Of a DNA stretch of 64,000 nt, positions 13,379 to 26,980 are shown piece by piece. The translations under genes and the position numbers were made by a program. Origin of the DNA: Maylandia zebra (taxonomy: Eukaryota; Chordata; Actinopteri; Cichliformes; Cichlidae). The notes below the pieces were generated by a model. It saw only the letters and a program-made list of their open reading frames with translations, was not told the DNA's origin and did no database searches. Location: contig NC_135170.1 in NCBI RefSeq assembly GCF_041146795.1, forward strand, positions 24,236,033 through 24,300,032, in the 5' to 3' direction. Within the stretch, counting starts at the first letter, position 1. Every line of letters starts with the position of its first letter.

Positions 13379-16191
13379 TTAGTAATCCGAAATCCGGATA
13401 GGGCAGGTCAGGAAAATCAAATGCAACCCATATAATAATCCTTTCCCTCGTATCTATGTGTTGCATTCAGTCGATCGCAGGCTTCTCCAGCCAAAAACGT
13501 AGCCCCCGATCATCTTTTCTGTCAGTGGAGAAATTCAGAGACATGTTCAGTAAATGGAAAAAATGGAAAGCTCATTTAAGATAAGCCTAACACGATGCAA
13601 AACATTACTGCAGTCTAGTACTATAAAATAAATGGGAGAAAACACATCATTAGTACCGCTTCATTTATTTCTGCTCAAATATCCTTCCTGTCACACTAAG
13701 GATATATATTTAAAATATTGCTAATAAAAAAATAAACCTTACGACTTATAACTGACTACAGAAAATAAGACATGGCAGATACAAACGACCACCGAGGCGC
13801 CCGAAAGCCCACTGAGCCGGGTTCAGCTCCGGCTCTATTGATCAGCCTGGGATACAGGCCTAAATATGGAGGGGAGTACTTCAGATTTCACAGACACGTC
13901 GAGCAGGGTGACACATTTTAGGTTTCTATATGTTCACTTTTGTATGCAAAGCATTACAATGCTCAGATTACGTCGAGCCTAAACATTTTATTCAACATCC
14001 ATGTCAGCAGTCACCAGATGTCACCATCTCTAAAAGCACAATGACATGCAATATAATGATTTAGATCAACTGTGATTTCTGCGGCAATCTGACAATCCCC
14101 CCTACCCCCGCTTTGTAGTTTTGATAGGGAGAGGAAACGTGTCGTCCTGTTTCGGAGGGTTAAAAATGATGGAAGCCTACTCAGCCTATCTCAAGGTGAA
14201 CAACGCTGCCTGCCTTCTCTAGCTCGTCCTATTGTCTCGGGTTGATGCATGGCGTTTTTTGTGCCTCTGTAATCTCCATCCACCTCTCATTACGCATGGC
14301 ACCGTTTTGCTCTATAACGATATTAAGTGGCATAAATCGCGAATATATCATGCAGCATTTTCAAGCTACAAAAATCACAGTTCTTAATAAATATGACAAT
14401 AAAAGAAACTATTTGAAGAGGAAGTCTGAGCTGTCAGTTCGCAGAGTTTCGACACAAATCGTAAGAATTGTATTGAAAATATTAATAGTAATAATAATAA
14501 ATAATAATATACTTAGAATACAGCCTTATAACAGAGATGCATCAGCTCCTGAAAGGCATGGACTCACCCCCCTCTCTTTCTCCCTCTCTCCCTGAGTGTG
14601 TGTGTGAGCGAGTGTGTGCACGTGCGCGCGTCTGCGCGTGAGTATATGTGTGTGCGCACGTGAATAACTGCACTCTCACTGTCTTCGTCTGCCTTGACCT
14701 ATTTCAGGTCAGGTAATCAAATGGAGTAGTAAATACATTACAGGCTACATCCTCTGCCATGCCACAAAAATAGAAATATTTAGTCTGGATGGGAAAGTGG
14801 CCCATTCTCAAAATGAAAATAAACTGTATTTTACTGTTAAAAAAAAAAAAAGGAGAAAAAAATATATATATATTACGAATTTTAACAGGTCTCCCAAAAG
14901 GGGAAAGCTTATATTGTGCTTCAGTACTGGCTGTTGGTGGGGGGGATTCAAAAACAACTCTAGTAATTTCCAAAATATAAGTGAAAGATTCATTTTATAT
15001 TATAGATTCTCCATCTGAGGTCATCAATAGCTTTTACAAATGGATTGCCAAGATAATAATCTATATCTGTTTCATAAATGTAATAACTAAAATAAAATGT
15101 AATTAAATTAAAACTATTTTTTTTACAACGTCCAATAGAGAGCAGGCATATTATCATTTAAGCTATTTCATTCTCAGCACCATTATCTCCCCATGTTGCC
15201 AGTTACAGCCTCCAATCCAATGCCACACCAACAACAATAAAATCGCTCCATTCGCAGGTCCTTGGGAAGAAGAAAAAAATCGTATTGACCGAGCCTTCCT
15301 GAGGTAATGTGTGAGCTTGCATGTAAATCCTCAACGCGAAAACGTGAAATAAGCCCTGCTATAGCATTCATGATAGCAGAAGATTGCGTTCTTGGGCTGC
15401 AAAGCGATCCAAGGTGAATGGCCGCCCGTCAGGAGGACTGCCTTTGTTTCCACACTGAGAAAGTGCTTTGCAGTCGGCCATTACCTTCCCCTCGCCATGC
15501 TGTTACGTTCAGCCTTCCCTGTATGCCAACAGACCTGTAAGAATAACACTACTGAGCATTTACCAGCTTTCTAAATATTCCGAAAGTATACGCACGGGCA
15601 TGTAATTGCTGCCGTGTAATCGCATGTGGTTATTTGTTGTTGTTGTTTTTTATTTTAGCCTAAAATTTGCGAAATCGTGCATCAAACAATCGTTCGAATA
15701 ACGGGAGAAAAAAAATCAAAGGATCGACCACCACAATACAATTGATTAAGCCAATGTCAATTACAATTGTAAGATCGAGTCGACGGCAGGAAAGCAGATA
15801 GTTAATCAAATCACGCGGTATAGGTCGGATAGTGCTGCGAGACAAGCGGCCCTCCGCGACTGAGCTGGCCGGCAAGGAGTGCACATCGGCCGGGGTGTGT
15901 GAAGACATTCCTCCCGTTCTCTTTGTATGCAAATTTTCCGCTAGGAATTTATAAGTCTGGCAGCCATAATATAGACACACCAAGAGGTAAAGCACAGTAT
16001 TCTAAACTATTAATCAAACGATATTATTTTTTATTTTATTATTATTATTTAAATAGCTGAAATTAAAATTAATCAAAAAATAATTAAACTAAAATATAAA
16101 AACACATAAAATATAATACAGCTAAGCTTCTTGATAATAAAAAAGAGCTGTAAAGTCGTTAATTAGTAGTCATTTTATAATATTACATTGC

Positions 16192-16227
<36 letters not shown>
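16192..16227. repeat. (ATA)n microsatellite
   Basis: Uninterrupted ATA/TAA trinucleotide array of about 36 bp. Confidence 0.95.
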
Positions 16228-16654
16228 GGCCCTTGATTATGTCATGTAAATGTAAATGTAGGGTATAAAATTACAATTTATTCCTCGGAAGATACAGCTC
16301 ATCCTGTTTTGTTATTTTAGAAATTATAACAAGGCACTCTATAATACACAGCATGCCACATACAGCCTGGCATTTTTTTAATCTGCATTTTTACTACACC
16401 ATCTGTCATTTTACAACGAGGAAACAGGCCCTGGTATGTTTTATTAAAAGTAAAGAAAATCAGGTATATAAAATTACTACTTACTGGTATGTTAAATCCT
16501 TGCATAACCATAAATTATAAAATCACAAAATTCAAGGAGGAAAGGTGCAAGGCCAAGTGCGACGCCCATTTAAATCAAAATCTGAAATAAACCATGTGGC
16601 TAGAGTGTAATCCTACAGTAGACTATTTCCATCTGAGGCTGTGCAGTAGCCTGC

Positions 16655-16930
16655 TGGTTCACTCTATGGAAGCAGTGCGACCGGGGCTTCCGGCCTGGCT
16701 GGATTGCGGCTCGGATCTCCGAGCAGCGGTTTCTCTCCCGGTGCAACTGCGTACCTCGCGTCTCGAGGGCAGGGTAAACACATCCTTCCATTGGTCGGAT
16801 GCCTGCATGTTAATGAGCTCGTGCCGCCTGCCCGCGGACAGGGTGGTTTCCGATTGGCTGGCAGCAGAGACCAATAGTGTGGTGACTGGCAGTGATAAAA
16901 GGAGTGAAAAGCGCCAGATTTAAAAGCACT
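16655..16930. promoter_or_regulatory. GC-rich CCAAT-box cluster, promoter-like
   Basis: A locally GC- and CpG-rich island in AT-rich surroundings. It has CCAAT boxes in both orientations (ATTGG near 16790 and 16853, CCAAT near 16871) and a TATA-like GATAAAAGG near 16895 on the plus strand. The mix of orientations suits a bidirectional promoter. It lies 3.3 kb upstream of the bahcc1 start codon, so it could drive a bahcc1 5' exon on the minus strand or an unannotated plus-strand transcript. Motif reading only; no transcription start is demonstrated. Confidence 0.5.
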
Positions 16931-17199
16931 GGATGCACAAATCGCTACAATAGAGCGCAGTGCACCACGAGCACAGCTTTTAATCTATCGCAGATAAAAC
17001 TAAGATAGAGAACGGCTTGATGATAGTATAAAATCAAGAATTAAACGGCACATATTACATTCATGTGCATTTAATTATTTATAGCAGTGCACCAAAGTAT
17101 TCTAAGGAAGAGACACTAATAAAGTCGTTTTAACCATTTACCAAAATTCTAAAGCCACAAATGAGCAATAATCCACATAAAAGCATAAACACTTAATAT

Positions 17200-17308
<109 letters not shown>

Positions 17309-17357
17309 CAAGAGAGAGAGAGAGAGAAAGAAGAAAAAAAAAGAGTACACTGTAGAG

Positions 17358-17696
17358 CATGGATGTCAATCTCATTTTTGGGCCATATACATCCAACTTT
17401 GATGTGAATTGGGCTGGGCCAGTGAAAATGAAGGATATACGTGTTCATTGCTCAGACTGTCTTGTAATTGTACATTTAGAACACAAAGCTTTCTTTCATT
17501 CATAGAAAACGTCCTTTTACTTTGGTCTAGTGTGGATGGCAGTGGGGGGTGGGGGTCTTAATCAATAATCAAACCTATAAAAATACAGTTAAACGTTCCA
17601 AATTTTTGCACAACTTTCTAAAGCTGTACAGGGAGCCGGATTGGAGTCTTTGCAGAGCTAAATCTGATCCTCAGGCCTTATGTTTGACACCCCCTA
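17358..17696. mobile_element. Decayed hAT-type non-autonomous DNA element
   Basis: The right end reads TTTGACACCCCCTA and the left end GGATGTCAATCTC, an imperfect inverted pair of the fish repeat terminus GGTGTCAAACTC. The body holds the family's 'gggccggatt...gcagagctaaatctgatcctcaggcc'-like right half. No transposase frame is present and the target-site duplication is no longer clear, so this is an old copy. Confidence 0.65.
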
Positions 17697-18054
17697 TTGA
17701 AGATGTTAAATTAAATTGTTTTTGTTTTTTTTAATTACTTATTTAAAGCTAAACAAGGGATCTTTGCCTACAAACCATCTGAGCAGTCTTTTCATCGCTA
17801 GAATATATAGTGTTTAAATAATCAATAAAATAATACCGTTTTTATTCACAAATGCAGTTTTGAAAACAAAACATTGCAACACCAAGTACAAGCAGACTAC
17901 TTATAGATTATAGATTAATAGCCCATATCTTTTAAAATGTTGTTAGCAATTCAAGGCGTTCATCCATGGGGATACATATAAACACGTGTACTTCTACTTT
18001 TCCCCTTCTTTACAGCCATTACAGCATTTCTGACCAATGCTCGCAAGACGAATT

Positions 18055-18090
18055 TATCTTATCTCCATGCGGAATCATGGAGATAAGATA
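18055..18090. repeat. Perfect inverted repeat (15-bp stem, 6-nt loop)
   Basis: Left arm TATCTTATCTCCATG at 18055-18069 pairs perfectly with 18076-18090 around the loop CGGAAT. Each arm carries a GATAAG/CTTATC core, so the element also presents inverted GATA-factor motifs. It lies next to the CCAAT-rich zone at 18.18-18.40 kb. Confidence 0.85.
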
Positions 18091-18179
18091 TATTCCCCAA
18101 TTTTATCCACGCAGTGCTATTACTATGGATTGGTTACTGCATTATTTTAAATGTTTACAAATGAATCCCCTATTGTATG

Positions 18180-18420
18180 CTTGCTTCTGATTGGCTGGCA
18201 CGAGGACAGAGCATTGTCAGTCACAGAATGTAAACAAGACTCTGATTGGCTGTTGGCCAGTCCGCATTGGGCTGTCCGGGAGGGGAAAAAAGGCAATAAC
18301 TGGCCCTGCAGTTTCAAGGCGTCCCAGGTTAGATGATGAAAGGGGGGATAAGAAGGAACGGTTTTAAGGCGCCCCAAAGGCGGACCCCTATTGGCCCTGA
18401 AGCCATATGAGTCAAGCGTG
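18180..18420. promoter_or_regulatory. CCAAT-box cluster, promoter-like
   Basis: Two near-identical CTGATTGGCTG boxes (near 18187 and 18240) are followed by further ATTGG cores near 18265 and 18390. All read as CCAAT on the minus strand, the strand of bahcc1. GC content is raised through 18.26-18.40 kb. This suggests an upstream bahcc1 promoter or enhancer, with the 5' UTR exon somewhere between here and 13.4 kb. Inference from motifs and orientation only. Confidence 0.45.
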
Positions 18421-21400
18421 AATCAAAGGGAATACTGCAGAGAGGGGGAAATTATGTGTTGGATATTTAAAATAATGGAGGTTAGTTTTCGTGTAAATGC
18501 CGACTAGCGATGCCGGGGCTTTATGAAAAGTAATGAAAACAAGTGAAACGAGCCACGAAACGATTCGGGTTATAGGCTGCACGTGAGGGCGCTGGAAAAG
18601 GGGGTTAAAAGAAAAAAAAAGACCCCCCCCCCCCAAAAAAAGCAAACAAACAGAAAAAAAGCTCCGGTTGTGGATCACCCCGCCGAGGTCCGCTTTAATG
18701 GAGAAGAAATCCTGCATGGAGTCTTTCAGCGCTTTAAAGTGTGGCTGCATGAGGTTTGTCGTAGTCCGGTCAACGTGCTCCTGCTGCTGCTGCTGCTGAT
18801 ATAAAAATGGGGGGAAATCCAGCGTGATTTGTTTGCAGGAAATTTACTTGGAGTTAATCGGATGATCGCGTCGCATGCTGTTTGTCTGGCTTTCGGTAAA
18901 TTCAGATCGGGGTGTAAAATACGAGAGCGAGGCGAGATAGCGGATGGATATGTGGAGAGGCTGGAGAGACGATCGTGAATGTGGTGCAGCCAAAATATTT
19001 GACTTTTTTTTTTTAAACGACGGTCCTGCATGTCCCTTGTTACTATTCCAGCAATAGCTTGTTGACTCAAGGATTTACTGAAAATACTCTTGATCCTGCC
19101 TGCCTCGCTGCAAATGTGGGTTGAAATATTACTGAAGACGTGTTTTATTTTATTTATTTATTTTTTAATGTGGTATTTATTTTGAATAATAAAAAAGCGA
19201 ACTGCCCTAGTTTATTTTTTTCTTATTTGGCAATGTATGGATGATGACTAATAACTGTAATTATTCTTTTATTTATTGGAATTTTTTTTTAATGTGTGTG
19301 TGCGGTTTTAAAAAGGTAGACTTAAGGGAATTTAGGGACAGCTATTCAAGGCAAAAATAAAGGTTTATGGTAAATTATGTGTGCGCGTGTGTGTGTTAGA
19401 CATCCATCTAAGAATCTTATTTTTAAATGGATAGCCAAAAAAAGAAAAAGAAAAGAAAAAGCGAGTAATTTATATATTTTTGAGCAAAAAGAAAATCTCA
19501 GGCTGGTTTGGTGTCACTTCACTTCAGAGAGCCTGTATACCTCAGCCCTCAATTGTTAAAAATCAAAATATGCCCTACGTTAAGATGGACTTGGCTAATG
19601 CATTTCCCCCCCTTTCTTTCTTCTTTCGAGTTTTGTGTGCACTGCCCTGTGTGAGATTTCACAAACGCTCGGCCACATTGCTTGAATACTAACTTGTATT
19701 TTAGCAGAAGGTGCTGGAATTTCATCTCATCATGAGCCCTTCTCAAGTGAGTGCGTGCAATGCGAAATATTCAAAAGGGTGCTTAGTTGCACACAGGAGC
19801 ACACACGCTAATACGCGCGTGTGCACGCACGCCCACACACAACAGACATAGTGATAATTAATGCGGAGTGAGAGATTTCTGCAGAAAAAAAAGAGAGCGA
19901 GAGAGAGAGACCGTTTTTACGACGGGGATTGTCCTTGATCAATGAAGCATTAATGATTGACAGTCTGTAGCCTCCCACCCACATCTATACACGGATAAAG
20001 GGCCCTTGGATATTAGGGAAAGGGGAAAAATGTCCATATGATTTTAGTTCCACAATAAAATACCCAGCAATATTCCAAGCAGCCGTACATCCGGGGTATT
20101 TTGAGCGTTATATGGATTCCACGTTTAGAGAATATCTGTACCAGGTAAATTTGGCGAAGGGGAAAAAAAGAAAGAAAGAAAACTTTACATGAATCAGAGA
20201 TTAAAAGTCATCTAGGCAATTTTAATCCAATTTTCTTACAATTTAGACACATATTCCAAAATCGTAGTGTATTGAGTTTAACCTAAAACAATGAGATTCA
20301 TCCCTGAATGAATTTATTACTGGGGGTCGCTTTCATGTTTCTACTTTGGCCAAGTTAAGCCTTTAAACAGCATGTAGCCTGAAATAATACAGAGATGGTT
20401 GACAACAAATGACCTATGACCTATGAGTGTGTGTGTGGGGCCGTGTGTGTATCTGCATACTTGTGTGCTTGTAAGGTGCTAGTGCTAATAACTGTGAATT
20501 GTAGTGGCATATGGCAAAACCAGAAGCCTACTAGGACTGGACTCTATTTAAAACTGCCCTCTATGTGGTCCTGTCTTCACTTCAAGGAGAGAACTCTGGT
20601 TTTACCACACTAATAAAAAATATAGATGTTATTCTTGCAAAAAAAACAAAAGAACACGCTCATTTCCATCATATTACCTATGATTGTAAACAAAAGCTTA
20701 CTGAAGGTGTCTACAGCCAATGCACAGAATGTACATCCACAAACCTCCATGCAGACACACACTTATCCATCAGCTGTAGATCAAATGTCTGTGTTTGGCA
20801 AAGAAGTATATTTTGACTGCTTTAAAAATAATAAGTACAAATTTAAAAATGAAGCTTTTCAGTCAAATTATCGCAGAGCTAAAAGTCTCAAGGTTTTAAA
20901 TGACGCGGGTCAATTGTTTGTTTAAATGCAAGATCGAATCTTTTTCTCTCCAAGTTAGCGCTCTGTTGCGTTTGCCCTTCTTTACCTTTAGGTTCACTGA
21001 GCCTCATGTCATATTTTAAAACCCTCATTACCTCAGTGAGGATTATAGTGGAGCAGCGATTGTTTCGCCTGTAGCCCTGCAGGCCCACAATAGAAATGAT
21101 AATATGTGAAAAGTGCATAACCAGTTGTTAGTACAATTCCATGCTTCTGCGGTAACATGAAGGAAATGCACTCAAAGGCTAAGTGAGTGTTCGTGCTCAT
21201 GTATGTGCTGAAAAAAAAAATAAACATACTGAATTGTTGCAAGTAATGAATTCAACTGACAGGATTCTCTTTTGGTCATGTGAGCAAAATGGCTGTTGTT
21301 ACCAAAAAGCTCTTGTCTGGGAAAAGAAAAGAGGGTTTGTGTGTTGGGTGACTAATTTCCACCCCAGCTGCAGGTTGGACAACATTGCATAAGCGTCACA

Positions 21401-24400
21401 TGACCAAACTGGGCAACGATCACGACAATCAGTTCGGGGGGTCCCAGACGAGCCTGGTGTCTCCCCAGACCCTGGTCTGTCTGTGGCAAATCAGCTCAGC
21501 TATTTGGGTTTCCGCTTTTCATTCAGGAGCACACACAGACACACTCAAACACACAACTCACTGTGTATTCCCTCCCCCTCACAACACCATGAATCCTTGT
21601 TAGGACTGGTTTGTTAGGATTTTTTGATTTCAATTGCCAGTTTCAATACTGGGGGATTTCTGCTGACAGTGAAATAGTTCAAATAAAGAATTCTTTTACT
21701 GCTTGCTTTGTAATGTCAGAGAGAAATTATGTGGCAAATCCTGCTTTAAGATGATTGCTAAAATCCTTTGCACGAGTTTTAAAATGACAAGAACCCAGAT
21801 TGTCTTGAAAATTCAGTATAAAGAAAGGAGAGCAAAACATTTATGAGCAACATTTATGATAAATCCAGCTTTGGAAAGGAAAAAAAAAAAGTATGTCATA
21901 ATATGATCAAGGTACCAGATAATAATTAGCAAAAGCTGTAAATGTGTTTGAACGGCAGATGCAATGTACAAACGAGCCTCAAATAAATAATTACAAAAAA
22001 AAATACATTTTATTGCTCATGAATATAGTAAAACAGCTCTGCTTCTGCAATGCTGTATTGTGACTTTACTGCAACACATGTAGCAGAGACTGCAGAGCAA
22101 AGCAAAAAAATGAAACCAGGGCATAACACTACACCGCTGCCGAATCAAGAAGATGCTGAGAGTGAGCCACCAGTTACTGATGAATGATCAATAGGGATTC
22201 AGTGACTCAAGCCTCGCGGCACAGCAAGCTGCGGGCCTGACTGAAACTATGTGGCTTTTAGTTAAAGGCACTGATGTCAGGACATGTTAAAATGCCATGA
22301 CTTCCGATAACAAGCAGAACAATTGGAGTAAAACTAAGCATTCCTTCACAGCTATCTGATGCGGTGCATTGATTGTAAAGCAATAACAAGAATATAATAA
22401 TAGCGGCCGGGTGTCTGCCTTTGATTTATTTTCCTTCTAAGCATCTCCCCTTCTTGTCCTGTGTCTCTGTGTCTCTTTGCAGGCTACTATAAATCCAGCT
22501 CAGCCATCATTCCAACAAATGAGTTTATATGACATGTATATATTTTTGTGTGACGCATCCAATTAAAAATGTCCTCTGCAAGGCCTAAACCAGTTTTCCT
22601 GAATGCTATTGTGGTCTCCTATAGCAGATGGCCCTTCTGTCATATTAATTTCAAATCCCAATGGCCAACTGGGGTTCCAACATAAAAGTGAGCAGCTGTA
22701 TTTCAGGGTCCTGGCTAATACATGTCTTGAAAGATATGGGGGCCTTCTTTATGGATCTTCAAATATGCAGTTATGATTTCCTATTGCTCACCTGACAAGC
22801 CTGCAACGTCTGCCAAAGATAAAAGTTTAACAGCGCCAGATCCACCACAGCAACGCTGGAGCGGAGAAAAGCAGAAACGGCATCAGGCACTGTCAGTTCA
22901 ATAAGCAACATCTCCTCTAATATCATCAATAACCCTTCATTTTTAAGAAAGAGAAAGTTTGAATGTGGATTTATGAGCTGCCAAACCAGCAGAGTGACAC
23001 AAAGCAACACACAAAGAGAAAAATTATCTTATTTTTTTGATGATCTCACTACAAGCTTTGGCCTCTTTTTTTTAAAAGTTTGTGCTTTCACATTTTTCTG
23101 ACCTGAGCACGAGCTAGAAAATCATTATCTATCTAAATCATTTTTCATTATATACTCAGGTGGGTTTAAATGTAAACCTTTTAGCATGATCATTTGTCTC
23201 TCTGTTTGTTTCTGTTTGTGCGATTGTGCATCAAGTGTACCCCTGATATGCATTTATTGCAAAAGATAGGGGTTAATATTGTTGTTCAGTTGAATATGAC
23301 CAGGAAGCTATGTTCTTCATCCTCAAGAGGACATGACACATGGCCTAGGCCAGAGAATAGAATAATGTGTGGCAGAGTGAATGGCTGCACATGCTCATTA
23401 GTGTCATTAATCACTAGGGACAGAGATGCCTAATGATAGAGGGAGGAGGGACTTCACAGAGAGAGGGGAGAAAAGGATGTGACAGAGATGGAGGATTCCT
23501 CAAGAATATTAACATCTGGAAAATATAAGAAGATTTCACATTCATTTAAATGTATCTATTTTGAGCACTCCTGGGTCTGGCAACATCGCAGGGATTTCTT
23601 GAAACAAAAAGAACGATGTAATTAATACCAGGCTTAATTGTAACTCGAAATTGTCATATAATTCTCACTCAGAGTGTGAGAGCAAAGTGGGCTGTGCCTG
23701 TTCCCTTGTGAGGGGGGGAGATCTCTTTTGGGATCAAATGGGTGTGTGACATTTTCTCACAAACGTTTGATTGTGAACTGATGGATTTCTCTTATGGGGG
23801 TTCTGCTCAGCGCTTAGGCCTCCGTTACCCTGCGTCATATACGGCTAATGGGAATAACTGAGCCTTGAACCAGATCTCAGGGTGGAGAGTGTCGAGTGGA
23901 GCTGCTGGCTTCTCTGTAGCCTGCGCGGTGAGAGCAAGAGGCCGTGAGCTTGTCCATCCCTCTGCTGCAGCAGAGGCTCCGGGGATAGTTGTACACGGTG
24001 AGGGCAGACTGTTTGATCAGCACATATTTTTAATTGGCTCGAGGCACCCTGGAGTGTCAGCATTGCTATGGAGTAGACTCCTACCGCACCTTTTCTAATT
24101 AAAATCATTATAAATTCCAGGCGCATCATAAAGGATTAAATGAGACTTGTGTGTGTGTGTGTGTGTGAGTGTATGTTTTATCTAGTAGTGTGTCTCTGCA
24201 CAGGCGTGTTGTCTCCTTGATAGCTAACATGTATAGCTTAATTGTTTTCTTCTTAGTAATAGTAAATGAGAGAGGGCTGGCTGTAATTCTGGTCCACTAA
24301 TCAAATTACAAGAAAGGGTATCTCTCAATGTATTCACAATGAAATGCTGTGATGGAATATGTGTCAAATAAAAAAAGCCTTACTGGAGTGTTTACCTGCA

Positions 24401-26412
24401 GTTTTGTATCTTTTATTGAATATTCACATATGTCCTGCTGTGCATAGCAGACTTAACAGGAGCATTTTGTCTTATAAGAAATAATTGATGTGAGACAAAT
24501 TGCGCAATTCCACAGAGAATCATTTCCGAAAGGCTTGGAAAACAAATGAGTTCAAGAAAACTTCAGTGGACGTTTTATTCCCCTGCTCATTTTGATGGGA
24601 ACAACATACCTTGCCTGTCTTAATCTACAGATGATGACGATATTGTATTAAAGCCCAGCTGCTATACTGCGCTTTAGGGGAAAAAAAGAAGGAGTGGCTT
24701 CAGTCCGCTTGACAAAGGAGGCTTAAATCTCTTAAATATCTAGCACTGCCACTTTGCCCTGAGGGAGCATAGGAACAAGGGAGTGTTTCTTTGGTCTGAT
24801 ATTGGAAGCTAGAGTTCATGGGAGCAAAATGCAAGCAAAGACTATAGAAGAATTTGAGGAGCTGGCTCTTTTCAACAAAATATGCGCCTAAAGCCTTAAC
24901 ATACATCCTGAGATAAACTTCAAAATCACATGACAGAGAAAACTACTGTCATTCATATTGTAATAACCATGCCTGACCAACATTTACGATGAATATCTCA
25001 GTCATGAACAGTTATAAAAACCTCTGTGGCATTCAGCGACAATATGCAAGTGTTCGACAGAAGCTTTATGGAGAAGAGTTATGAAGATTTGGATTGATAA
25101 TGGCTCTTTTGGAACACACAGTGGTTCTTTTCACATCAACAACCATAAAAATACAGAAACTTCTACAACTGTTAATGGATGGCATTTTACAGCAATGAAT
25201 GACTGTACTATAGGTATGTAGATGCAACAATGGATGACATGCAGACAGTCAAAGTTCACTTTAAGTCTTGTTTATGGCGAAGTAACTGCTAAAATGGTGG
25301 GGAACTGCATGGGTTTGAGTGACTGTATTGAAAAAGGATGAATGTATAACAAGTATTTAGTGATTTTCTCAAGCTCCCTTTATGCAGTCACAGTTTGCAG
25401 AAAAATACATTTTCTCAGTGTGGCTCATGACCAACAGACTAAATTTAGACAAACGTGTTTTTGAGGATTCAACTTTGTAGAGAGAATATGAAAAAAAAAA
25501 AAAGAAACGCAAAACGTCTTTTTGAGGCCTATTTTTGTGGAACTGGGTTTCTATTGATGCAAGGATGACGGACAACTGAGAGACATGGCAGATGCAAGAA
25601 AGTGAAAAATGGATCGGAAAGACGACGGAGGGGTGGGGTGTCTCTTCAAACATTGCCGCTTCCTGTCCGGAAAAGTCCATTCATCATTTTCACGTCTTCA
25701 TGTCGTGGCTTACTTTAGCAATAGCCAGAAGTGTGGGAATGATGACACCCAAGATTGATGAGGTGCAGGTGGGGGTGGCTAGCAGGGGTTTGGGGTTGAG
25801 ATGGTCAAACCAGATGCGGCAGGAGGTGGGGCTGGATGGACAGAGCAGGACCCGATGAAGGTCATGATGTTACCCATTGCTCCAATAACCGTATCTGTTT
25901 GCAGAACTACATGGATGTAGGCCATGCACAGCAGTCGTGCTATGAATTCTGATGTGTGTGGAAAAAGACACACAAATGCCAATTTCCACTCATATGCTTC
26001 CCTTCAGCATGCAGGGATACTTTAGCCATGATGTGCGCAATACATCAGCATTACAAACAAAAAAGTTATAGTCATTAAATTAAAAGAACAGCATTAGGAA
26101 ATTCTCTTGATAGAAATAATGACACTAATCTTAACGTTTGCATGCTGCATGCAGTACACAGAGCTACTGCTGGCAACTGGTGATACACAAACAACCTCTT
26201 ATTTTCCCACACAAGTAAAACAAAATCTTAATTATGCTTTGAATGAGAGACAGCATCAGTGTGCCTGTGTTTGAATAGATTGTCTTCTTGATAGCTAATA
26301 TATATATACTTTTCCCCCCCAGTAATAATAGCTGTAATCCTGCTCCTGGTATTAGAGATGTTTATACTTTGAGGAGGGTGGGGTGGTCAAATGCAGATCT
26401 TTCACTCAGGAG

Positions 26413-26448
26413 ATGAGGCCAATGTTGGGTTCACAACATTGGCCTCAT
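26413..26448. repeat. Perfect inverted repeat (15-bp stem, 6-nt loop)
   Basis: ATGAGGCCAATGTTG at 26413-26427 is followed by the loop GGTTCA and its exact reverse complement at 26434-26448. No T-run or miRNA-like stem extension follows, so no RNA gene is claimed. Confidence 0.85.
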
Positions 26449-26599
26449 TTTAGAGACTAAACTGTTTTTGTTATGGTTACCAGTATGATTTATTTCCTGA
26501 AAGAAAGTGAAAAAAAATTATCTTGTAAATAATATAATTATATATAACTATATATGCTCTCTCTGAAAAAAGGAAGGTTTGGGAGAAAATATAGTCATC

Positions 26600-26785
26600 C
26601 ATCCCAAAAAGGTTGATTCTGTTCATCTGAATGTAGCGCTTTCAGTGGAAGAAACATTTCGTCACTCATCTAAGTGACTTCTTCAGTCTCAGCTGACTGC
26701 AGGTTTCCCCAACCTTATAAACAGTACATTTGCACAATAACTGAACTTTGCCCACTAAATGAACAATGAGCTGTGAGGTCAGTTG
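26600..26785. repeat. Fish interspersed repeat fragment
   Basis: Contains the very common fish repeat block GAAGAAACATTTCGTCACTC followed by 'aagtgacttcttcagtctcag' and a 'gcaggtttccccaacctt' stretch. Recognised from memory of its recurrence across teleost genomes; family name not assigned. Confidence 0.7.
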
Positions 26786-26789
26786 TTCA

Positions 26790-26980
26790 TCCGTTATATT
26801 CGTCCATCTTCACCTGTCTATCCAGTTCAGGGTCATGGGGGAGGCTGGAGCCTATCCCAACTACCAAGATAGGCTATGTCCTGATACAGTGAGAATCACA
26901 AATGAACCAGACTGGATTTCAACCCAAGACCTTTATGCTGTGAGGCAACAGTGCTAACCACTGCACCACCGAGCTGCCTG
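26790..26980. repeat. Fish interspersed repeat fragment (same family as 41.7-42.1 kb)
   Basis: Shares the 'ggctggagcctatccca' left part and the 'gtgctaaccactgcaccacc' right end with the longer copy at 41716-42113, but lacks the central block. A short opposite-orientation fragment of the same left part is at about 27184-27262. Confidence 0.65.

Noticed and set aside
18412-18950. Minus-strand frame with a Gln run followed by EHVDRTTTNLMQPHFKALKD and MQDFFSIKADLGG
   Set aside because: It looks protein-like for about 45 codons, but it follows a stop just upstream of the Gln run, runs into low-complexity G/T sequence, lacks a splice donor at its end and matches no family I know. More likely part of an untranslated or promoter region.
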